The notes under the pieces were generated by a model. That model was not told the DNA's origin. It ran no database searches and saw nothing but the letters and a program-made list of their open reading frames with translations. From an uncultured Eubacteriales bacterium (GTDB taxonomy: Bacteria; Bacillota; Clostridia; Lachnospirales; Lachnospiraceae), in contig URMF01000005.1 in the NCBI GenBank assembly GCA_900548855.1, positions 40,500-104,499 on the forward strand: a stretch of 64,000 bases of DNA. Reading direction: 5' to 3'. Made by a program: the position numbers and the translations under genes. Shown here one piece after another: positions 25,511 through 35,400 of this stretch (within the stretch, counting starts at the first letter, position 1; each line of letters opens with the position of its first letter).

Positions 25511-26907
25511 TTAGCTGGATATGCGGCTGCCTTTTCCTTCACATCCTCTATCGTACCTACATTAAAGAAGGCTGCTTCCGGATATGCATCCATTTCCCCA
25601 TCCAATATTGCCTTAAATCCTCTAATGGTCTCTTTAACAGGAACAAATGCGCCCTTTACGCCAGTAAAATTTTCGGCAACATGAAATGGCTGGGACAGGA
25701 AACGCTGTACCTTTCTTGCCCGGTAAACCGTTAACTTATCCTCATCTGAAAGCTCCTCCATGCCGAGGATAGCAATAATATCCTGCAATTCCTTATATTT
25801 CTGTAAGATTTCCTGAACACGTCTTGCTACACTGTAGTGCTCCTCTCCCACCACATCTGCCTCAAGAATTCTGGAGGTAGACTCTAATGGGTCTACCGCA
25901 GGATAAATCCCCTGCTCTACAATCTTTCTGGAAAGAACCGTAGTGGCATCCAGATGTGAAAATGTTGTTGCAGGAGCCGGGTCTGTCAAATCATCTGCCG
26001 GTACATAAACTGCCTGCACAGAGGTTACAGAACCATCTTTTGTTGAGGCAATACGCTCCTGCAGTTCTCCTAAATCATTTGCCAGCGTCGGCTGGTAACC
26101 CACTGCGGAAGGCATACGCCCAAGCAATGCGGAAACCTCTGAGCCTGCCTGAACAAAACGGAATATATTGTCAATGAATAGCAGCACATCCTGCTTTTTT
26201 ACATCCCTAAAATACTCTGCCATGGTAAGCCCGGTTTCTGCCACACGCATACGTGCACCGGGAGACTCATTCATCTGTCCGAATACAAGGGCAGTCTTAT
26301 TGAGAACCCCTGATTCCTTCATTTCCATCCAAAGGTCATTTCCTTCTCTGGAACGCTCGCCAACACCGGTAAAAATAGAATAACCGCCGCTTTCTGTGGC
26401 AATATTGTGAATCAGCTCCTGAATTAACACCGTTTTACCAACACCGGCGCCACCGAATAATCCAATCTTTCCACCCTTTGCATATGGAGCCAGCAAATCA
26501 ATGACTTTAATACCGGTTTCTAACATCTCCACAACCGGACTCTGATTTTCAAAGGTTGGCGGTTCCCTGTGGATACACCAGTGCTCTGCATCATCTAACG
26601 CCTCCCCATCATCCAGGGTTTCACCTAAAACATTAAACAAACGCCCCAGAGTTTTTTCCCCTACAGGAACCTGAATGCCTGCACCGGTTGCCGTAACCTC
26701 CATATCCCGGCAAAGACCCTCGCTGGCTGCAAGCATGATACACCGCACCACATTATGGCCGATATGCTGAGATACCTCCATCACACATTTCTTTCCGTTG
26801 TTCATTACATAAAGTGCCTCTTTAATGGACGGAAGATTCCCATTTTCAAATTCCACATCTATAACAGGCCCGGAAACCTGTACAATCTTACCTTTATTTT
26901 CCATCAT
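25507..26907 (-). CDS. atpD: ATP synthase beta subunit
   Basis: A catalytic F1 beta subunit of about 466 residues. The P-loop is GGAGVGKT, and GVGERSREGNDLWMEM, the Walker B LLFIDNIFRFVQAG and ALLGRMPSAVGYQPTL are present. The C-terminal domain ends unusually with AAYPAN, the stop codon being supplied by a repeat. Start is taken at the first of two adjacent ATGs (26907 or 26904), preceded by GCGAGGTGA, which overlaps the atpG stop. Length and motifs are normal for a bacterial F-type enzyme. Confidence 0.95.
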   Translation of the reverse strand: MMENKGKIVQVSGPVIDVEFENGNLPSIKEALYVMNNGKKCVMEVSQHIGHNVVRCIMLAASEGLCRDMEVTATGAGIQVPVGEKTLGRLFNVLGETLDDGEALDDAEHWCIHREPPTFENQSPVVEMLETGIKVIDLLAPYAKGGKIGLFGGAGVGKTVLIQELIHNIATESGGYSIFTGVGERSREGNDLWMEMKESGVLNKTALVFGQMNESPGARMRVAETGLTMAEYFRDVKKQDVLLFIDNIFRFVQAGSEVSALLGRMPSAVGYQPTLANDLGELQERIASTKDGSVTSVQAVYVPADDLTDPAPATTFSHLDATTVLSRKIVEQGIYPAVDPLESTSRILEADVVGEEHYSVARRVQEILQKYKELQDIIAILGMEELSDEDKLTVYRARKVQRFLSQPFHVAENFTGVKGAFVPVKETIRGFKAILDGEMDAYPEAAFFNVGTIEDVKEKAAAYPAN

Positions 26908-26915
26908 ACGAAATT

Positions 26916-27860
26916 TCACCTCGCTTGTTTCTTCTTTTTCAGTGCCTTGGCACCACCGATTACCTCAGTAATTTCCTGGGTGATTGCTGCCTGCCGGACA
27001 CGATTATACTGTACCGAAAGCTCTCTCAACATTTCCTGTGCATTATTCGTTGCCGACTGCATTGCCAGCATTCTGGCATTTTCTTCACTGGCAGAAGCCT
27101 CCACCAGGGCACCATATAAAAATCCAGTTACATAATTATATACCAGCTTTTCCAGAACTCTTCTTGGGGAAGGATAAATCAAAAACCAGTCGTCCGCCTG
27201 ATCCGCTGCTTCTTTATCATCATTTCCATGACCCTTTGCTGACTGTTCCAAAATTTCCTGCTTGATAAACTGATGTGTCTTTAACGGAAAAATCTGCTGG
27301 ATTTCCACCTCTTCCTTCATGCTATTAACCATACGGGTATAAATAACCCAGACCTCATCCAATTCTTCCTTCTTATACATATCTACAATATACTCGGTCA
27401 TAACCCGTGCACGGTGCATAGAAGGGTTATTAGCAGAAAACCGGAATTCCTCATCTACCGCGTATTTCTGGTTCCGGAAAAATTGTCTGCCAAGCTCCCC
27501 AACTACAAACATGCGGCAATCCTCTGCCTCATCCGCCAAACGCTGTGCTTCTTTCAGAACATTATGGTTATAAGCACCTGCCATGCCTTTATCACCTGTT
27601 ATGATGATATATCCCTTCTTCTTAACCGTTTCCTGTAAATCACTGCCGCGGTTATCAAAATATAAATGCTGCATATCCGGAAAATGCAGTAAAATATCGG
27701 ATATCTGTTCCTGCAATCCATAAAAATAAGGTTCTGTATCCTCCAGCTTCTGCTTTGCCTTCCTAAGCTTCATAGAGGACATCATATACATGGCTTTTGT
27801 AATCTTCATGGTATCCTGAATACTTTTTATACGATTCTGAATCTCCTTTGCATTTGCCAT
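26916..27860 (-). CDS. atpG: ATP synthase gamma subunit
   Basis: A 314-residue rotor shaft subunit. The N-terminal helix MANAKEIQNRIKSIQDTMKI and the C-terminal helix RQAAITQEITEVIGGAKAL would form the coiled coil inside F1. TGDKGMAGAYN is the conserved middle motif. The protein is longer than many gammas, mainly from an acidic insert near residues 205-225 (KGHGNDDKEAADQADD). It sits between the delta-alpha fusion and atpD with short gaps. Confidence 0.94.
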   Translation of the reverse strand: MANAKEIQNRIKSIQDTMKITKAMYMMSSMKLRKAKQKLEDTEPYFYGLQEQISDILLHFPDMQHLYFDNRGSDLQETVKKKGYIIITGDKGMAGAYNHNVLKEAQRLADEAEDCRMFVVGELGRQFFRNQKYAVDEEFRFSANNPSMHRARVMTEYIVDMYKKEELDEVWVIYTRMVNSMKEEVEIQQIFPLKTHQFIKQEILEQSAKGHGNDDKEAADQADDWFLIYPSPRRVLEKLVYNYVTGFLYGALVEASASEENARMLAMQSATNNAQEMLRELSVQYNRVRQAAITQEITEVIGGAKALKKKKQAR

Positions 27861-27890
27861 ATTCTACTCTCCAATCCGTGTAACGCTTCA

Positions 27891-29918
27891 CTATTCCTCA
27901 TGATTTTTGAACGCATTTGCTGCCTCTATGATTGCTTCCTTTACATCCTCCGATAAATCCTTGGATGCCTCTAACTGACTGATAATTTCCGAATGCTTTG
28001 TATGAAAATCTGCCAGCAAATCGGTCTGGAACTGTTTTATCTTACCTACCTCTAAATCACTAAACACATGCGCATTTGCAGATACCAGTATAATTACCTG
28101 CTCTGCCATGCTAAGGGGATTGCCAAGAGGCTGCTTTAACAGCTCCATCAACGCACGCCCATGTGCTAATTGTTTCTTCGTATTCTCATCTAAGTCAGAA
28201 GAAAACTGGGTAAATACCTCCATCTCCCGGTATTGCGCCAAATCTATACGGATACTTCCCGCTGCCTTCTTCATTGCTCTGGTCTGTGCCGCACCACCTA
28301 CACGGGATACAGAAAGACCCACATTTACCGCTGGTCTCTGACCGGAGAAAAACAACTCACTTTCCAAATAAATCTGTCCGTCGGTAATGGAAATTACGTT
28401 CGTTGGAATATATGCCGATACATCTCCTGCCTGGGTTTCAATAATCGGAAGTGCGGTAATGGAACCGCCACCGACCTCCGGTGTCAACCTGGAAGAACGC
28501 TCCAACAGTCTGGAATGTAAGTAGAACACGTCTCCGGGATAAGCCTCACGTCCCGGTGAACGCTCCAGTAACAGAGAGATTGCCCGGTAAGCCACCGCAT
28601 GCTTGGAAAGGTCATCGTACACAATCAATACATCCTTCCCCTGATACATAAAATATTCAGCTAAAGCTGTACCGGAATACGGCGCAATATACTGAAGAGG
28701 CGCCGGATCGGATGCCGTTGCCGATACGATTATGGTGTAGTCCATGGCTCCATTTTTCTTTAATGTATTTACCAGCTTTGCAATCGTAGATGCCTTCTGC
28801 CCGATTGCCACATAGATACAGACCACATCTTTCCCCTTTTGGTTTAATATCGTATCCATTGCAATGGAGGTTTTACCAGTCTGACGGTCCCCGATAATCA
28901 ACTCACGCTGTCCTCTTCCAACCGGAAACATGGAATCAATGGAAAGAATACCGGTTTCCATTGGCACAGATACTGACTTACGGTCCACAATACTTGGTGC
29001 AGAACACTCCACCGGCCGGAAACCTTCCGCTGTAATATCACCCTTTCCATCCAGCGGATTTCCCAGTGCATCAATAATTCGTCCCTTAAAGTCCTCACCT
29101 ACAGAGATTCCTGCCATTTTACCAGTACGGACAACACGGCTTCCCTCTTTAATCTCCGTGTCTCTTCCAAACAGAATGACACCAATCTCATCCCTTCTTA
29201 CATCCTGTACCATTCCCTTCACGCCGCTGTCAAAGAGAACAATCTCGCCATAAAATGCATGGTCAATGCCATCTATATTGGCAATTCCATCACCTACCCA
29301 GTTGACAACACCGATTTCCTTATCCCTGGCTTCCAATTCAAAGTCTTCAATATTACTCTTAAGAATAGAAATAATGCCTTCTTCACTGGCAATCGGACCA
29401 TCCGAAGATTGTACTGCCTTTGCAATCCTTTGCTCTAACTGTTCAATCCGCCCTCTCTCACTCCAATCATATTCTTTCGTTCCGACACGGAGAATAAAAC
29501 CGCTTTTTAGAGATGCATCTTCCTTACATTCTATAGAAATATCCGAATTGTTAAATTCTTTTCCCAGAAACCTTTGAATACCTGCCAGCTGCTCCTCTGT
29601 TGGCGGAGTTACATAAATAAGAACCGCCTGTTCTTCTTTTGCAGAAGGCTTCCTGTCAAGCTCAGTAAATGCCTGGATTATCTCATCCCATAGATTAAAG
29701 TCACCATTATCACATAACACCTTTAAAAAACTACGGATTTCTTTCGGAAACACCCTTTCAATAACCATGTGCTTTTTTTCAAGCAGCACAGTTGGATCTT
29801 CAAATTCCAACCGGATTTGAGGAACAGCCTCAAGAATATCTTTCACCTGCTTAAGGATTTCTTTCGGAGTCTCCGCCTTCTTTAAATCATTTGCATAATC
29901 AACCGCTGCCTGAATCAC
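27891..29918 (-). CDS. atpHA: Fused ATP synthase delta-alpha subunit
   Basis: One uninterrupted 675-residue frame. Residues 1-170 resemble the delta/OSCP subunit: a helical N-terminal part with EVxNFLK-like IRSFLKVLCDNGDF, and a C-terminal part with SGFILRVGTKEYDWSERGR, matching the usual GG-x-I-R-I-G-x4-D-x-S segment. From about residue 177 it is a complete alpha subunit with GDGIANIDG, Walker A GDRQTGKT (343-350), and the PGREAYPGDVFYLHSRLLER block. No stop or ribosome binding site with ATG/GTG/TTG is visible at the junction. It overlaps atpF by 4 bp. In most bacteria atpH and atpA are separate genes. The fusion would tie the stator peripheral stalk covalently to one or more alpha chains. 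Confidence 0.93.
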   Translation of the reverse strand: MIQAAVDYANDLKKAETPKEILKQVKDILEAVPQIRLEFEDPTVLLEKKHMVIERVFPKEIRSFLKVLCDNGDFNLWDEIIQAFTELDRKPSAKEEQAVLIYVTPPTEEQLAGIQRFLGKEFNNSDISIECKEDASLKSGFILRVGTKEYDWSERGRIEQLEQRIAKAVQSSDGPIASEEGIISILKSNIEDFELEARDKEIGVVNWVGDGIANIDGIDHAFYGEIVLFDSGVKGMVQDVRRDEIGVILFGRDTEIKEGSRVVRTGKMAGISVGEDFKGRIIDALGNPLDGKGDITAEGFRPVECSAPSIVDRKSVSVPMETGILSIDSMFPVGRGQRELIIGDRQTGKTSIAMDTILNQKGKDVVCIYVAIGQKASTIAKLVNTLKKNGAMDYTIIVSATASDPAPLQYIAPYSGTALAEYFMYQGKDVLIVYDDLSKHAVAYRAISLLLERSPGREAYPGDVFYLHSRLLERSSRLTPEVGGGSITALPIIETQAGDVSAYIPTNVISITDGQIYLESELFFSGQRPAVNVGLSVSRVGGAAQTRAMKKAAGSIRIDLAQYREMEVFTQFSSDLDENTKKQLAHGRALMELLKQPLGNPLSMAEQVIILVSANAHVFSDLEVGKIKQFQTDLLADFHTKHSEIISQLEASKDLSEDVKEAIIEAANAFKNHEE

Positions 29919-30400
29919 GCTTCATCACCTGCTTTGTCTAAAAATTTGCTATATAATACTCTGTCTGCCTCTGCACCCTTTTTTTCACCTGCTACCTTTA
30001 CTGCCGCATCTACAACCAGGTCTGCAATCTCCTTTTCGGCTTTTTTAATAATCTGTGCCTTCTGGTTTTCAGCCTCTGTCACTGCATCCTTCCTCACCTG
30101 CTTTGCAGTCTTTTCAGCATCCTTAATAATCCGCTGATATTCTGCGTCTGCTGATTTCTTAGCCTCTCTCAGCACCTGCTTCTTCTCCGTTTCTGCATTT
30201 GCCAAGGATACTTCATACTGCGCCTTCATTTCCTCTGCCTGGGATTTGCTGGCTGCAGCCTCTTCAAACCGACGGTCTGCCTCTTCTTGTCTCTCTGCAA
30301 TAATCTTTTGTACCGGCTTAAATAAAAACACCCTCATTGCAATGAAAAGAACCAAAAGGTTAATTATGGTAAATAATAAATTCCAATCTACCCGGAGCAT
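29915..30400 (-). CDS. atpF: ATP synthase b subunit
   Basis: A 161-residue peripheral stalk subunit with one N-terminal membrane helix (LLFTIINLLVLFIAMRVFLF) and a long charged Ala/Glu/Lys coiled coil ending GEKKGAEADRVLYSKFL. It is joined to the delta-alpha fusion gene by an ATGA overlap. Length is usual for b. Confidence 0.93.
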   Translation of the reverse strand: MLRVDWNLLFTIINLLVLFIAMRVFLFKPVQKIIAERQEEADRRFEEAAASKSQAEEMKAQYEVSLANAETEKKQVLREAKKSADAEYQRIIKDAEKTAKQVRKDAVTEAENQKAQIIKKAEKEIADLVVDAAVKVAGEKKGAEADRVLYSKFLDKAGDEA

Positions 30401-30421
30401 CTTACCAACCTGCCTTTCCTA

Positions 30422-30646
30422 TTATTTTAACATTACAATAACCATCAATGCGATAACAAAACCATAAATAGCGGTTGCCTCTGCAAGGGCACAACCAAGA
30501 ATCAATGTCTTGTTAATCTTACCCTCTGCTTCCGGCTGTCTTGCAATTGCCTCTGCTGCCTTACCGGTTGCAATACCAATACCAATACCTGCTCCAAGTG
30601 CTCCTAAAACTGCGATACCTGCTCCAATTGCGATTAATGTATTCAT
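30422..30646 (-). CDS. atpE: ATP synthase c subunit
   Basis: A 74-residue two-helix rotor protein. The Gly-rich first helix (GALGAGIGIGIATGKAA), the ARQPEA loop and the ion-binding Glu in ALAEATAIYG are present. The glutamine and serine used by sodium-binding c rings are replaced (I and A), so proton coupling is more likely; this is inference from known ligand positions. Start is ATG 30646 after AAAAGGAG; the in-frame extension to 30718 is not coding. Confidence 0.93.
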   Translation of the reverse strand: MNTLIAIGAGIAVLGALGAGIGIGIATGKAAEAIARQPEAEGKINKTLILGCALAEATAIYGFVIALMVIVMLK

Positions 30647-30743
30647 ATTATTTTTCTCCTTTTCCATAAAAATCTGCGCCGGTTTTCTCTTTCCTATCTT
30701 ACAAGGAAAACCAGGCATAAATGTTAATTGTTCTGCTGTCTGC

Positions 30744-31430
30744 TTACTCGATTGCCTCGCTGATGTACAGTGATGTTAAAAATACAAACACATATGCCTG
30801 AAGCAATCCGTCAAACAAATCAAAATACAGACTGAAAACGGCCGGCAGAAATACCGGGACAAGCATTTTTATCAGCTCCATAATAACAAATGCACCTAAC
30901 ACATTACCAAAGAGACGCATACAAAGCGATAACGGTCTTGTAAATACTTCAAGAACATTAATCGGCGTTACAATGGCAATGGGCTCCGTAAACTTATGTA
31001 ACCATTTTTTTACACCGTGATGATAGATACCGGCAGCCTCTACCAGAACAATGCTCATCAAAGCCAGTGCAATGGTAACATTTAAATCCTTTGTAGGGGA
31101 CTTCATTCCGAAAAGACCAATGATATTGGATACCCCAATATACAAAAGCACCGTTGTCAGATAAGGTACATACACCCTGCCCTCCGGTCCAATCATTCCC
31201 TCTACCATTCCTGTCAATTTGGTGACAATCAGTTCTGCCACTGCCTGACGTTTACTGATGTGGTCAAGCTTCATATTTCTCGTCAGAATGATTGCTGCCA
31301 AAATAAGAATTGCCATGATAATCCATGTGACAACAACGGATTCCGACACATCAATCCCTCCAAAAAGGGGAATTGTAAAAACTGTCTCACACTCCAGCTC
31401 CTCCATCAGGTTTTTTGCCAGATTATCCAA
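30744..31430 (-). CDS. atpB: ATP synthase a subunit
   Basis: A 228-residue membrane protein with about five to six helices, the PLSLCMRLFGNVLGAF motif with the essential stator Arg, and a C-terminal LLQAYVFVFLTSLYISEA. It forms the ion half-channels against the c ring. The start is TTG at 31428-31430, with AAGGAG nine bases upstream. It is the first gene of the operon; no atpI is seen upstream, where a LysR gene is divergent. Confidence 0.93.
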   Translation of the reverse strand: MDNLAKNLMEELECETVFTIPLFGGIDVSESVVVTWIIMAILILAAIILTRNMKLDHISKRQAVAELIVTKLTGMVEGMIGPEGRVYVPYLTTVLLYIGVSNIIGLFGMKSPTKDLNVTIALALMSIVLVEAAGIYHHGVKKWLHKFTEPIAIVTPINVLEVFTRPLSLCMRLFGNVLGAFVIMELIKMLVPVFLPAVFSLYFDLFDGLLQAYVFVFLTSLYISEAIE

Positions 31431-31515
31431 AAAACCATCTCCTTATCTCTTTACTTTGGTTCTAACAGAGTTTATAATACTTTTTGCAAGATGTAAAATA
31501 TATATTTAAGATAGC

Positions 31516-31533
31516 TGTCATATCATAATGACA
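31516..31533 (+). promoter_or_regulatory. Dyad upstream of the LysR gene
   Basis: TGTCAT and ATGACA separated by six bases, just before the ribosome binding site. A possible self-binding site for the LysR regulator. It is also within the divergent region before atpB. Confidence 0.35.
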
Positions 31534-31551
31534 TAAAAAAGGAGTACCCAT

Positions 31552-32442
31552 ATGGATATTACATACGACTACTACAGAATTTTTTATTACGTAGCAAAAT
31601 ACAAAAGCTTTACCCGTGCCGCTTCCATTTTATTGAATAACCAGCCCAACATCACCCGCTCCATGAACAATCTGGAAAAGCAGCTGGGCTGTACTTTATT
31701 TGTCCGCTCTAACCGTGGAATTACTCTGACACCAGAGGGGAAAAAGCTATATAACTATGTTGCCATTGCATATAAGCAGCTCCATCTGGCAGAATTAGAA
31801 CTTGCCAATTCCAGCAGCCTGGAAAGCGGAACCATTACCATCAGTACAAGTGAAACGGCTCTTCACGGAATCCTGCTGGCAGTTTTAAAGGATTTTCACA
31901 ATGTCTATCCGGGAATCCATATCCATATTCTCTCCCATACCACACCTCAGGCCATACAGGCTGTCAGAAATGGTCTGGCAGATTTTTCTGTAGTCACAAC
32001 TCCTACCAGAATACAAAAGCCATTTAAAGAAACGAGAATTAAGGAATTTCATGAGGTTTTAGTGGGCAGTAAAAAATACGCCTATCTGGCAGAAACAAAG
32101 CATCACCTGTCTGATTTGCAGAAATATCCAATGGTATGTCTCGGCAAAGATACCATGACCTATAATTATTTTTCGGATATTTTTTTAAGAAAAAATATCG
32201 CCCTGAATCCGGAGGTAGAGGTTTCCACCTCCGACCAGCTTCTGCCGGTTATCACCCATGACTTGGGCATCGGTTTTGTTCCGGATTTCTTATTGGATGA
32301 CCACATAAAAAATGAAGAAGTATTTGAAATCCCACTGGCTGAGACATTACCTCCACGCCATATATGTCTCGTGGAGGATTCCGGACATCCCCTTAGTGTA
32401 GCCGCCACAAAGCTAAAGGATATGCTGGCAGCTGCACAGTAA
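31552..32442 (+). CDS. LysR family transcriptional regulator
   Basis: A 296-residue LTTR. The N-terminal winged helix-turn-helix has FTRAASILLNNQPNITRSMNNLE and GCTLFVRSNRGITLTPEG. The effector domain spans about 90-290 (GTITISTSETALHGILL, ADFSVVTTP, GIGFVPDFLL). Its target is unknown. It is divergent from the ATP synthase operon and convergent with the triple-VWA gene with only 5 bp between; LysR regulators often control divergent genes, but control of an ATP synthase operon would be unusual. Start ATG 31552 has AAAAAAGGAG. Confidence 0.92.
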   Translation: MDITYDYYRIFYYVAKYKSFTRAASILLNNQPNITRSMNNLEKQLGCTLFVRSNRGITLTPEGKKLYNYVAIAYKQLHLAELELANSSSLESGTITISTSETALHGILLAVLKDFHNVYPGIHIHILSHTTPQAIQAVRNGLADFSVVTTPTRIQKPFKETRIKEFHEVLVGSKKYAYLAETKHHLSDLQKYPMVCLGKDTMTYNYFSDIFLRKNIALNPEVEVSTSDQLLPVITHDLGIGFVPDFLLDDHIKNEEVFEIPLAETLPPRHICLVEDSGHPLSVAATKLKDMLAAAQ

Positions 32443-32447
32443 CTATT

Positions 32448-35400
32448 TTATTCCCTCTCCGCCTTCTTCTTCAAAAGCTGGTTCATATCAAGCTTATCCG
32501 ACACTGCCATATTCTGCCCGTTTTCCGTTTTTTCCTCTTCTTTTTGTTCTTTCTTTTCTTTCCGTTCTTGCTTTTCCGGCTTCTTCACCCTTTCCTTTGT
32601 CGTGCTTTTCTCCGCTGCAATTTCCTCTGTCTCCCGTTTATCAGGAACCTCTGCTTCTTCCACATGGATTATGGTTTCTGCCCTTTTCTCTGCATTTTTT
32701 CGTTTCCTGCTGTTTCTTTTTGCCATCGCAGTTATTCTCTCACGAAACCCTTTTGTATTTCCCCACAGGTCAATGGAAAACCTTCTGATTATAATATCCA
32801 GCAGAAACAGAAAAATTGCCAGAATCAGCAGCGGCACGGTAAGGGAAACTCTTGATTTTACTGTATTCTGATTCTGCTTCCAGATGTTGTCGGATAATGT
32901 AATCTCCTGCCCCCCTGCCTGTTTAACAAAGGAAGCCAAATCTGTATCGCTATCAGAAAACTGGTATTCCGCAGAATACTGGTTGGCATAAGCAGTATTA
33001 TAATTTTTCACAATTTCCTCACCGTACATTTTACGGATGCTTACATTGTAAACCCCAACCTCTGACACATCTAAATCTGTCACAAAAACACCTGGCTTTA
33101 TTGCATCCAGAGATACTTCCTCTGCATTTCCATTTTCATCTGTTACCACCGCTTTCACTTTCGTATCTTTGTCATAGTCCTTTGTCTGATAGGTGATGGA
33201 CGCCGTATTGCCCTCTTTTACCACCTCAAGGTCATCCTCACCAAGCTCTGAATCCGAAATCACATAATGAATGATATTCGACCAAAGCATCGGATAATTG
33301 TCCCATGCAGCATACTGGGCAGTCCACTCATTATTTCCGTCACTGTTCCATGCCACTGTCCTTCCCAGACCATACTGCCATGTACTGAGTACAGGGTCCT
33401 CCCGGTCTGATTCTAATATCACATCTGCCATCTGTTTTGCTGTTGCCGCCACATATCCGAGAAGCGCCGGACATCCGTCATCCATTACCCCCTTCAATAT
33501 CTCATGATTGCTTGTAATAGATGGATAAAATTCCTCATTAATCAGATAGGTATTTGTAGATAGATAGACCTCCTGGGCAAAAATTCTCGGAATAGAGTTA
33601 TTGACATCCGTATAATAAAATCTTCCTCCACATTTTTCTGCGATATACCGAAGAGTCTGCTGGTCGGAACCACTTCCCACTGCAACGGTAGATACTGTGA
33701 TTCCTGCCTCGTTTATCTGATTTAAAAGACTATCATACTGATTAAAACCATCCTGTCCATCCGTCAATAAGATTATATGCTTAAGCTTTGCATCACTTTT
33801 TAAAATCTGTTCATATGCCTGCTGCAGAGCAGGATAAATGCTGGTTCCACCTCCGTAACCAATGGAACTGATATCCTCTTTAATCTGTTCCATATCAAGT
33901 GCCTCTTTCATCGGTACAATCCAGTGATAGGTATCATCAAAAGCCAGTATTCCTATTTCATCATTGCTCCTCAACTCAGATACTCCGGAAAGCGCCGCCT
34001 GCTTCGCCAAATCCAAGCCTGTTACAGATGTATTTTCTTCTGACGGACTGGTCATACTTCCGGATTGGTCAATAGCCATCACCATTGCCATCTTTGGTAT
34101 TTCCTTCTCTCCCTGTAAATCCATATTCACTGGAAGAATCTCCTCTAATACCGTATCCCGGTATCCCCCTAAAGCAAAGCTGTTCTCCCCGCCGATACAG
34201 ATATATCCACCAGCATAATCCTTCACATAGGACTGCAGGGCATTGACAAAGCCTTCCCTCAAATCATCATAGTGTACATCCAGTGTAATAACTGCCTTAT
34301 ATTGATTAAGCCCTGACAACGTAATCGGTGTCCCCTTTGGAGTGACCTTATCATAATCAATATTCGCTGCGGTTAAAACCTTTTCAAATTCATTTCCTTC
34401 CTCTGCTTTACCCTCTATCAGCAATACCTTAGGCTTCGCTTCAATCTCCGCAAAGGTCACGTAAGTGTTATTGACTGAAATGGTATCCTCCTGGGGCTCA
34501 ATCACCGCCTTATACTGGGCAATTGTCCCTTCTTCTCCCACATCCTCAAAAACAAACTGATTCTCCCCCCTGGTCAGATGAATATTCTGCTGACCCTTGG
34601 TTACCCGCCCAGCATACAGGGAAAGCAGGGCATCTGTCTCCACATTGGAGGTTATGGATACGGTAACATTATAATGGTCTCCTGCGTGAATCACATTCGG
34701 TACGGACAGACTGCTGATGTACACTTCACTATTTCCGCTGATGCTGTCCTTCATGGCGATGGATAAAAGTTCCACTTCACTGCCCTTTAATGTGGTCGCT
34801 GCAAGGCTCATGCTGCCCTCATTTTCACTTCCATCCGTGATTAGAACCAGCCGTCTGGTCACACCCTCATCAAACATGGAACAGGCGGTTGTCACTGCCT
34901 TTTCAATATTAGTGGCAGCTGTAACCGGATTCACCGTAAACCTTGAAAACATTTTTTTATCTGAAAGAAACTGCTCTACCGCCGTATCCTTTCCAAATGC
35001 CACAATACCGAAAAGATTCTTATCCGGCATGTCCTGTACCGTGTCCTTTAAATACTGTTCTACCTCCTCCAGATTGCCAGACATACTGTCCGAAACATCT
35101 ACTAGGAAAATGGTCTCACACCTCTTCTGCTTTTTGGGCACCGATACCCCCGCCATTGCCAGAATCATCACAAGCAATACCAGTAAGCGGACCACAAGAA
35201 ATTGTTTCTTCTTCGTGGAATTCACCTGCTTTACATAGACAATCCACTCTACTGCCAACAGCAAAACGGCTAACAGCAGTAACAGGTTCCGTATCGCTCT
35301 GCCTCCGGTTTTCTTTTTATTCCGGCTTCCTTCTATGGATACACTGTCTACCGGTGCAACATCGGACTCTTCTGTAACCGGAAAATTGGAAAACTCCGTT

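Noticed and set aside
29266..29577. Search for a hidden separate start for alpha near the delta-alpha junction
   Set aside because: No ATG, GTG or TTG with a fitting ribosome binding site was found between residues 165 and 190, so a single fused chain is preferred.
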